Below are positions 16,759 to 23,835 of a stretch of 64,000 nt of DNA, piece after piece. Below the pieces are notes generated by a model. The model was not told the origin of the DNA and searched no databases. It saw nothing but the letters and a program-made list of their open reading frames with translations. The translations under genes were made by a program, and so were the position numbers. Origin of the DNA: Microcaldota archaeon. GTDB taxonomy: Archaea > Micrarchaeota > Micrarchaeia > Micrarchaeales > CABMGC01. The stretch is from assembly GCA_028866785.1 (NCBI GenBank), contig JAGWHN010000002.1, forward strand, positions 7,426 through 71,425. The letters run 5' to 3'. Numbering within the stretch: position 1 is the first letter of the stretch; each line of letters starts with the position of its first letter.

Positions 16759-18222
16759 TCACTTTATCCTGAACCTTCCGAACTCCACGTCTATTGTTCC
16801 GCCGAGCGACTTCGCGAGCGCCTCCACAAGAGGGAAGGTTATCATCATGTCAAGTATGAAAAGCATGAACTGCACCACGCAGTAGATGCTGAATCCTATT
16901 ATCCCGTTGAGCGCAGGGTAGATGCTCGAGAAGCTTCCAAACGCATCCGCGCCACCTGCCCCTCCGGGGAAAGCAGGAAGGTTTGCGGGGCTGAGGCCAA
17001 AGAAGGACTGCTGCTGTGTTTGAAGCGGTGTTGTAAGGATGTAAGGTGTTATCATGCTTGTTATCGGAAGGTTTACTATGAGAAGCACCGATGGAAGCAC
17101 CACCGAGATCCCTATCCCTATTGCAAAGAGGGTGCCGCCTATCCCGCGCAAAAACGGCATCGACCTGAATATTATCCCCATGGGTATCAGGAATGCCAGC
17201 CCTGCAAAGGCGAACATCGGGAGCAGATAGTACTCCATGCCTATTATTGTATATGTGGGCAAGATTATCAGCCCCATCACGTCGTTTATCAGATTCTCGT
17301 AGGTCTTTGCGTCACCAATGTTGTGCAGAAGCATTGTGTTCTTGTACGGATTGAAGCTCGTGCCCAAGGTGAAGGAAATTCCAGGAGTTGGGACTGGCAG
17401 ATAATACCCGACCACAATCCCCTGCATGAAGCCCACGCCCATGCTAAGGCCTATCAGATAGCTCACATAGTCGCTGCCGCCTGTTGTTCCCTCGCTCGTG
17501 TATGCCTGGGTCGAGACGCTCATTGTACTTGTATCCTGCGTGCCCGAGAAAACAATCTCCATTCCCAAACCCGTCTTCGGGTCTGAGGTGAAGCTTGAGG
17601 CGCCTGTCGGGCCAACTGCCACTTGATCCGTGACGCTAACCTTGTCGCCATTTGTATTCTGGACCGTCGCAGTTATAGGATAGGTTCCCGGCGCTGCGTA
17701 TATATGCGATGCCGAGTTCCCGAAGCTTGTCCCCCCATCGCCCCATGCCCAGCTTACGGCTGTATCTGTCTTCACAAGCGCCTGTCCGCAGAAGATTCCG
17801 GCTAGGTATTGCTGGGATGATGTGGTCAGTGCCGAAAAGGGCGCACTTAGGCCCCCTCCTGCGGGCGCACTAACCCCTACCAATCCTGTTGAAAGGCTGC
17901 CCAAAAAGACAAGTATCGCATAGATTCCGGCTATAAGCAGTGCGGACTTTGCAACCTCCCAGTACTCCTTTCTCACCCAGGGGGTCAACTGCGTTCCCGG
18001 GGCAAGCTTTCCTATTATGTACCCTATTGCTATTACATCAAGGGAGATGCTGATTGCTATGAGAGAAACTATGAGGAGGGGAATTGAATTTATCGTTATT
18101 AGCGCAGGCGAGTTGCTTAGGCAGATTCCCTGGGTTGGATATTTATTGGTTGCCGCGATATTCGTTCCAAATAGGAAAAGCAGGAGAAAAATGACTCCAA
18201 AACCAAGGAATTCCCGACGCAT
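16759..18222 (-). CDS. VirB6-like polytopic membrane protein 6 with PKD domain
   Basis: The 487-residue protein is the first-transcribed polytopic subunit. It has an N-terminal TM/signal, the family loop QLTPWVRKEYWEV and the signature FRSMPFLRGIGGTL (about 352-365). Here the PKD-type domain lies before the signature (about 151-204, with AWGDGGTSFG, SHIYAAPGTY and TATVQN), so it occupies a different outside loop from that of protein 4. A C-terminal TM helix precedes the tail DVEFGRFRIK. A strong TATA-like element (18244-18262) places the start site almost at the ATG. Confidence 0.65.
   Translation of the reverse strand: MRREFLGFGVIFLLLFLFGTNIAATNKYPTQGICLSNSPALITINSIPLLIVSLIAISISLDVIAIGYIIGKLAPGTQLTPWVRKEYWEVAKSALLIAGIYAILVFLGSLSTGLVGVSAPAGGGLSAPFSALTTSSQQYLAGIFCGQALVKTDTAVSWAWGDGGTSFGNSASHIYAAPGTYPITATVQNTNGDKVSVTDQVAVGPTGASSFTSDPKTGLGMEIVFSGTQDTSTMSVSTQAYTSEGTTGGSDYVSYLIGLSMGVGFMQGIVVGYYLPVPTPGISFTLGTSFNPYKNTMLLHNIGDAKTYENLINDVMGLIILPTYTIIGMEYYLLPMFAFAGLAFLIPMGIIFRSMPFLRGIGGTLFAIGIGISVVLPSVLLIVNLPITSMITPYILTTPLQTQQQSFFGLSPANLPAFPGGAGGADAFGSFSSIYPALNGIIGFSIYCVVQFMLFILDMMITFPLVEALAKSLGGTIDVEFGRFRIK
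17611..17772 (-). other. PKD domain region in polytopic protein 6
   Basis: This DNA encodes a PKD-like beta-sandwich inserted ahead of the family signature, in a different loop from that of protein 4. Confidence 0.65.
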
Positions 18223-18243
18223 CTAACCATGTGAGTATTGCAT

Positions 18244-18262
18244 CTATTATTTAAATAGTTTT
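18244..18262 (-). promoter_or_regulatory. Promoter TATA box for the six polytopic genes
   Basis: CTATTATTTAAATAGTTTT on the plus strand, centred about 31 bp before the ATG at 18222; predicts a nearly leaderless transcript. Confidence 0.5.
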
Positions 18263-18265
18263 CAA

Positions 18266-19000
18266 TCAGGCGTTCTTGATGATTGGGAACCTTTTCATGT
18301 ACGCCTCCGCCTGGTAAATCACGAAGAAAGGCAGGATTATGAGCGAGCTCACAAGGAGAACAAGGTACCTGCTCAGCAGCGTTCCGCTAAGCCCGATCGC
18401 AAATGCGTCTACAATTGAGATTGAAACGAGAAGAAGGAAGATCCCAAAGAGGAAGTATGCCGGCTCGCGCGTGACAAGCTTTGTGCTATCCTTTATCGCC
18501 CTCACCATCTTCTTGTTGTCTATCACCATCGCGCTAGGCGCATAGAAGATGCCCATGAACATCAAGAACCCGACCACCGCTGTGAGCACGGCCGAGATTC
18601 CAAGGAAGTAGCCTATCACGTTTACTATTATGAGGAGCCCCTGGAAGACTACCAGGAGAAGAAACACGCTGGCCGTGTACTTCTCTATCCCCTGAAGCGC
18701 TGACTTTCCCGTCTTCACGTGCGTCCTTGTGGACTTAACTATCAGGCTGATAGCTACAAGCGCGAAGCTTAGGAAGAGGAGCGAGACAAAGACCGGAATT
18801 ATGATTATTGCAATGCTCAATATGTTTAGGTTTATGAAAATGCTTGCGCTCCTAAGGAAGATCCCTCCCGAAGTTATGTAAGTAGGGAGCGGAGCGAGCA
18901 CCGGTATCAAGAATGCGATGATGAATGGTATCGAGAAGAGGAGAACCAGCTTGAGGTTTTCCATGTACGTCTCTAAAGTGTCATTGATTATTCCTGCCAT
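18266..19000 (-). CDS. Six-TM membrane protein (DUF7847-like)
   Basis: The 244-residue polytopic protein has about six TM helices and the motif VKTGKSALQGIEKYTA in a cytoplasmic loop. The pattern IDNKKMVRAIKDSTKL before the last helices is typical of a widespread archaeal membrane family related to glycerophosphodiester phosphodiesterase membrane domains. The start is set at ATG 19000 with GGT just before it; a TTG at 19009 is the alternative. It sits in the secretion-like run with its own TATA box. The biochemical role is unknown. Confidence 0.55.
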   Translation of the reverse strand: MAGIINDTLETYMENLKLVLLFSIPFIIAFLIPVLAPLPTYITSGGIFLRSASIFINLNILSIAIIIIPVFVSLLFLSFALVAISLIVKSTRTHVKTGKSALQGIEKYTASVFLLLVVFQGLLIIVNVIGYFLGISAVLTAVVGFLMFMGIFYAPSAMVIDNKKMVRAIKDSTKLVTREPAYFLFGIFLLLVSISIVDAFAIGLSGTLLSRYLVLLVSSLIILPFFVIYQAEAYMKRFPIIKNA

Positions 19001-19023
19001 ATTTACCAAATAGGATTAGCAGT

Positions 19024-19040
19024 GTAATAAATAAAAACAC
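19024..19040 (-). promoter_or_regulatory. TATA box of the six-TM gene
   Basis: GTAATAAATAAAAACAC on the plus strand, about 32 bp before ATG 19000, consistent with a leaderless start. Confidence 0.4.
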
Positions 19041-19043
19041 CTC

Positions 19044-20963
19044 TTATCGCGGAGAGAGCGTGTTCAGGATGGTCTGGTTGAATATACCCTTCGAGGTGTA
19101 GTAGTAATTTCCATTATATACTGCAATCTTCGCTCCGTATATTGGCTCTATCCCTGCAGGTTTGATGTAGAGCCTGAGCATGTATTCAGATGCATTTTTT
19201 GGAAGGACAATTCTGTTAACGTTTATTTTGCATTTGTAGTCGAGACACTTTGCGCTGTCGTTTATTATGCTGTAGTTTAGTATCCCTACAAAACCTATGT
19301 TGTATCTGCTCACCACGCTTGAGATTACATAAATGGTGTTGTTGGTGAGATTAGTGTAGTGCAGCGTTGCCTTGTAGACTGTTGCGTTTGCGGCCGCGTC
19401 AAAATATAAACCGGTGTTATTCACGCTCAGATTGAAGTTTTTCGCATACGTTGCATGCGAGTTCAAGATTAGGTAGGTTCCCAAAAGCAAGATTGCCCCA
19501 ATGGCGCAGTAGACTAGCCGCTTGTGAGCCTGAAGGTATTTCCTAATTGTTCCCACCTCCTTCTTATTCTCGATGAACAGCGTGACTATCATGAATCCCG
19601 TGAAGAATGTGTAGTATATAGGTATCGAGTGCGAGAGGAAGATGAACGGAATCATGCTAAAGAGTCCAACGAGCCTTTTCTTGTTAAAGTAAGCGAAAAC
19701 GAGCGTAACCGCGGCTATCGAAAGAATGAAGAGTGCGGAGTATGTGCTGAGCAGGATATGATAATTTGTTGCAATCAAGTATCCTATCGGCGAACCTGAT
19801 TCCGGAAGCAAAAACTGGCTTATTGGCCCAAAGATATTGCCAAAGAATGCAGATGGGTTGCCAATTATAAAATAGAGATTTATGGCAAGGAACACTCCGG
19901 CGCTTCCGATCAGGTTCTCAAATCCACGCCTCAGTCCCTGGTTATTTGCAGAGTAGACCACGAGTAGCAAGACAGGCAGCCAGAGCTGCTCATGTATTGA
20001 CGCGCATAGCCCAAGGAAAATCCACGAGTAGCGCGTTTCAAGCTTTGAGTAGGCGAGCAAAAGTAGCGAGAGCATCAGGTAGATCGTTATTGATGAGAGA
20101 TATGCAAGTGAGATGGTCAAAAAGAGTATTATGCTGTATTTTGGCTTTTCAAGGTACTCCCTTTTTATCACAAGCGCAGCGGTGAAGATTGCGAGCAGCA
20201 GGAAAAGTATCCCCTGGGCCTCCAGCTGGTAATTAACCAGATTCTCAAACGAGCCATTTCCTATCAGGGTAAATGGCACAAAGGAGAGTATGAAAAGTGC
20301 TGGATAGTTTAGCATCCCCATTATCTGGTTATCTGTGGTTATGCTAGGTGAGCTTATCGTCCCGTTTGTGGCGTTGTTTAGGATCTGCTCCGAAACGGAG
20401 ACAGTGTACGGATTTACCCCCTGCAGTAGAAACTTTGCGTCCGCATACTGTATGAAGATCTCATCATCAACTTTGTAGTGGTGGAATACGAGTCCTGATA
20501 AGAAGTAAAATAGCACCACCCCTACAGCAACGGTAAAGAGCGCAAGCGCTATTTTTCTGTAGCCCAGCCTGAAAAGGAAGAGCCCGAAGAAGATCAGGAA
20601 GATGAGCGGCAAAAAGAGCACAACGTTTATCGCCACATACTGGTAGGCTGAGAGCACGTATGCACCAACTGTTGCGCTTGCATCAATGTTGATTAGCGTA
20701 ACCGCAATGAGCCCAAGTAGGAGAAAAAGGAAGCCTATTTTGATTGCGATCCCAACGCTTCCCTTTCCAATCTTCTTTTCATCGTTGTTTATGTAGATAA
20801 AGGCGATCAGAAAGAAGAGTATTTCCACCAAGACTATTGCTACCTGCGCATATCCCGAAACCAACCCAAAAACGGAAATCGCAGTGGCAAAGCTGGTAAA
20901 GATAAAAGAAGACAAAAAGAAAAGAAGTCTGTAGAGGTCACCCTCAGACCTGATAAACTCCAT
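19044..20963 (-). CDS. GT-C fold membrane glycosyltransferase-like protein
   Basis: The 639-residue protein has about 12-13 TM helices and a C-terminal outside domain (about 500-639) rich in N-x-S/T. The first large outside loop carries DDEIFIQYADAKFL then QGVNPY (about 166-187). This matches the acidic active-site motif of GT-C enzymes that move sugars or lipids from polyprenyl carriers to surface acceptors. A possible task is decorating the pilin-like subunit or surface proteins, many of which have N-x-S/T sites; this is inference from location. It lies between the pilin-like gene and the six-TM gene. Confidence 0.65.
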   Translation of the reverse strand: MEFIRSEGDLYRLLFFLSSFIFTSFATAISVFGLVSGYAQVAIVLVEILFFLIAFIYINNDEKKIGKGSVGIAIKIGFLFLLLGLIAVTLINIDASATVGAYVLSAYQYVAINVVLFLPLIFLIFFGLFLFRLGYRKIALALFTVAVGVVLFYFLSGLVFHHYKVDDEIFIQYADAKFLLQGVNPYTVSVSEQILNNATNGTISSPSITTDNQIMGMLNYPALFILSFVPFTLIGNGSFENLVNYQLEAQGILFLLLAIFTAALVIKREYLEKPKYSIILFLTISLAYLSSITIYLMLSLLLLAYSKLETRYSWIFLGLCASIHEQLWLPVLLLVVYSANNQGLRRGFENLIGSAGVFLAINLYFIIGNPSAFFGNIFGPISQFLLPESGSPIGYLIATNYHILLSTYSALFILSIAAVTLVFAYFNKKRLVGLFSMIPFIFLSHSIPIYYTFFTGFMIVTLFIENKKEVGTIRKYLQAHKRLVYCAIGAILLLGTYLILNSHATYAKNFNLSVNNTGLYFDAAANATVYKATLHYTNLTNNTIYVISSVVSRYNIGFVGILNYSIINDSAKCLDYKCKINVNRIVLPKNASEYMLRLYIKPAGIEPIYGAKIAVYNGNYYYTSKGIFNQTILNTLSPR

Positions 20964-21008
20964 AAAGAGGAAAGAAAAATAAAAGCCGAAATCACTACTT
21001 TTCTACCT

Positions 21009-21479
21009 TCAGCACGCGAGCGCGGAAAGTCCCGAACCGAAGTTCAGTATGGTGCTTATTATGAATGGCGCAAGTATCACTAGGACGACCCCGATGACTC
21101 CACCTAGAATCATTCCCATCGCCCATCCTTGCATGCTTGCCTTTATTTGTCCTGCTGCAGGCATGAAGTGCCCAACTGCGTAAAGGGTGCCGCCAACAAG
21201 GAACATAACCAGTGCAATAACTCCGATTACAGTTCTTACCCCATTAACAATCCCACAAAGCTGCGAGGTCAGTGTAGTCACAACTGAAGTGCTTCCGCCC
21301 GTTCCTCCACTTGATCCACCTTGGCATCCTGGAGGCACGTTAGGCGCAGTGCAGCATGGAGGCTGTCCGGTTCCTCCGCATGATTGCGCAAAAACTACGT
21401 TAGTGCTTACTGCAAGCAGAGCAAAAGTTATCGCAACTAGAACTAAAGCTGCAAAAAGCGGGTATTTCAATCCAATCAT
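21009..21479 (-). CDS. VirB2/CedA1-like pilin subunit
   Basis: The 156-residue protein has a signal peptide cleaved after VVFA (residue 31), a short Cys/Gly/Pro-rich N-terminal segment with SCGG, PPCC and GCQGG, and then two long hydrophobic helices (82-103 and 119-145). They are joined by a short loop with Lys (AAGQIKASMQG). Signal peptide, two-helix hairpin and basic loop form the VirB2/TrbC pilin layout, also seen in the Ced/Ted pili of Crenarchaeota. The ATG at 21479 is preceded by AAGGTG, and the gene is first in the minus-strand run, as expected for a highly expressed pilin. Similarity is architectural. Confidence 0.7.
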   Translation of the reverse strand: MIGLKYPLFAALVLVAITFALLAVSTNVVFAQSCGGTGQPPCCTAPNVPPGCQGGSSGGTGGSTSVVTTLTSQLCGIVNGVRTVIGVIALVMFLVGGTLYAVGHFMPAAGQIKASMQGWAMGMILGGVIGVVLVILAPFIISTILNFGSGLSALAC

Positions 21480-21514
21480 TCGTACACCTTAACTGATTCT
21501 ATTGCTTTAAGAAT

Positions 21515-21527
21515 GTTTAAATACTTT
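21515..21527 (-). promoter_or_regulatory. Promoter TATA box of the pilin-led run
   Basis: GTTTAAATACTTT on the plus strand, about 42 bp before the ATG at 21479; predicts a leader of about 15 nt that contains the GGTG site. Confidence 0.55.
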
Positions 21528-21618
21528 CGTGCCAACTTCGTACTTTGATATTGTGTATTAAACATTAGACTAGAAAGTAACTTAAATGCCCAAATCAAAC
21601 GTTTTTAGCTGAAGTTAT

Positions 21619-23802
21619 ATGAGAAATAAAGCTCTACTTATACTGCTAATTTTGCTGCAATTTTCCATCGGCAATTTGGCCGCACAATCCTTCACCTACT
21701 ATTACGAGCAGACTGGGGCAACGCTTGCCAAGGATACAGCCGCGGTCGCATATAACATCACTGCAATAGCCCAAACCGATTCAAACGGATACGGTCCTGG
21801 CTACTTTATTCAGGGCCTAACTAATAAGGGCTATCTCTATCAGGAGGGAATTACATACAACTGGTTCGGACTTGGAGGATTTAATTTCGTGTATAATGTG
21901 TTTAGCCCCAGCGGCATGCGTATTGCAGGCCTGAGTAAGTACATTGGGACGATAAATTCGGGAGACAAGGTGCTGCTCTTTACATACTTTGGAGATGGCA
22001 AAGTTTACATGTTCCTCGATGACTACTATACAAATACCCAATATTTGGCAAATTTCAGCTCTGAGGGCGCTACTAGATTTATTGGAAGTCCCTCCTCGAT
22101 TTCAAATACAAATCATTTCTTTACTGGCCTTATGACTGCGTGGCCCCACATAACCCCTATCTCGCCGTTCCAAACCGTGACATACACCCCTGTGGTAAAT
22201 ACAAATTCCTCAGCAAGGCTGTGGGCTTACACGCTAAAGGACGTACTTCAAGGGAGCTACCAATATCTCTATAAAACATTCAATTTCAGTTCTGCACCTG
22301 TTTCGTATGCTGGCCAAAGCATATTTCGTGCGATAAATCAAAGCCTCGGCTACTATCGTGGGGTGTTTTCAACCGGATTTGTGCAGCCTATCCCTCTGAC
22401 TCTTTTAAAATCCAATAATTCCAATATTCTTGTCGATTCAGGCCAAAGTTGCATCCTAAAGGATAACGTCACAGTTGATGGCGGCCAGTACCCCTACGTT
22501 TACTATACGTATTTCGACAATCAAACAGTCTCCTTCGACAACACAAGTAGCACCAGCGTTGTGCTAGAAACCAACTGCGGGGGAATACTTCCCGGAAACC
22601 ATTACTACTACGTTAAGGTGGTTGATTTAAGCGGCAGCACGGTGGTGACACCTAATCGGTACATAAAGGTAAATCCGGCACCACAGCTTACGTACTATTC
22701 AGTGATACCTGGAAATTCATTCTTCTACAACAACGACACCATCTCGGTATCTGCATCCATTTCCGGCGGCACGCCACCATATTTGTATAACTGGTACGCA
22801 AACAACAATCTTATTCTTAGCACTACTGCAACTGCCTCCACCATCAATATGAAAAGCAACGGAAATAATCAACTAACCCTTATTGCAAAAGACTCGGCGG
22901 GGTCAAATCTGACCAGAAGCGCATTCTTTTATACTGATTACAATTATCTGCATATCTGGTTTGTGATTCTGGTTCTACTGATACTTTTGCTAATTTTCCT
23001 CATCAATCGCTATCTCTACAATAGGGATGAGTATTATTATGTGTCTGATCATGAGAAGGAGGAAAGTGATCCAAACTCCCCTCATATTGAAGGCGAGACA
23101 CAAGTGACACAAACGACTACCGAAGCTACTGAGATTAGTTCCTCTGAAGATTCTTCATTAAAGGACTCCGAGGGCTCCGATGAATTGCTCTCCGGCCAGC
23201 CAGACAACCCTTCCTATGAAAAAGATGGTAATCCAAGCGAGTCTGTGGAAGAAAGGGAGGATCGCATCAAACAAAACTATGACTCGAATCAAGGCGCAGA
23301 CGAGGACATTAAGGAAAACGAAGAGGAGAGACATGAAGAAGGTGCTAAGACGAAAGACGAAGCCTTAGAATCCAAAGATGCCCCAGAAAAAAATTCGCCG
23401 AACGACACTCTCGATAAGATTATAAACGAGGGCAAGGGGCATCCAATTGATGATTCACATATGACCTATTCATATGGGCAAAAGGATGAAGCTGACCATG
23501 AGCAAGAGAAGGAAAGCGTTAATTTAGATTCAGGCAAATCCTCTGAGGAAAAAGCGGAAAGGATAGATTCAGATTCGGGTGTAGGCGAGCAGGAAGATTC
23601 ATCCGTTTCCGTAGTCCAGGTTCCAACTTTGAGTGAAGGTAGCGAGGATTCAGAAATAGGTGCAGAAATGGCTGATTCAAATTCTATGCAAAATGCCGAA
23701 ACAAAAATTTCTTCTTCGAACCAAAAGCGCAGGAAGAAGAGCAGCCGAAAAACCTTTACAACAAAAAGAAAAAGGCCAACTTCCACGGAAGCAGAGGCAT
23801 GA
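21619..23802 (+). CDS. Secreted membrane-anchored protein with a long acidic cytoplasmic tail
   Basis: The 727-residue protein has a signal peptide (ending LAAQS, about residue 24) and an outside region (25-443) of beta-sandwich type; near its end ISGGTPPYLYNWYANN resembles Ig/SprB-like repeats. One TM helix (about 446-466) follows. The tail (467-727) is highly acidic and disordered, full of Glu, Asp and Ser, and ends in a strongly basic stretch (KRRKKSSRK...KRKRP). No known domain is found in the tail. It is divergent from the pilin gene and separated by 139 bp, so it could be co-regulated. Function unknown. Confidence 0.6.
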   Translation: MRNKALLILLILLQFSIGNLAAQSFTYYYEQTGATLAKDTAAVAYNITAIAQTDSNGYGPGYFIQGLTNKGYLYQEGITYNWFGLGGFNFVYNVFSPSGMRIAGLSKYIGTINSGDKVLLFTYFGDGKVYMFLDDYYTNTQYLANFSSEGATRFIGSPSSISNTNHFFTGLMTAWPHITPISPFQTVTYTPVVNTNSSARLWAYTLKDVLQGSYQYLYKTFNFSSAPVSYAGQSIFRAINQSLGYYRGVFSTGFVQPIPLTLLKSNNSNILVDSGQSCILKDNVTVDGGQYPYVYYTYFDNQTVSFDNTSSTSVVLETNCGGILPGNHYYYVKVVDLSGSTVVTPNRYIKVNPAPQLTYYSVIPGNSFFYNNDTISVSASISGGTPPYLYNWYANNNLILSTTATASTINMKSNGNNQLTLIAKDSAGSNLTRSAFFYTDYNYLHIWFVILVLLILLLIFLINRYLYNRDEYYYVSDHEKEESDPNSPHIEGETQVTQTTTEATEISSSEDSSLKDSEGSDELLSGQPDNPSYEKDGNPSESVEEREDRIKQNYDSNQGADEDIKENEEERHEEGAKTKDEALESKDAPEKNSPNDTLDKIINEGKGHPIDDSHMTYSYGQKDEADHEQEKESVNLDSGKSSEEKAERIDSDSGVGEQEDSSVSVVQVPTLSEGSEDSEIGAEMADSNSMQNAETKISSSNQKRRKKSSRKTFTTKRKRPTSTEAEA

Positions 23803-23835
23803 CTCTAAATTTCCATTTTCCCTTACCTAACCAAA

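Noticed and set aside
16480..17586. A 368-codon plus-strand frame rich in Cys, His and Arg
   Set aside because: It lies antisense across two well-supported polytopic genes. Its odd composition is the mirror of their hydrophobic codons.
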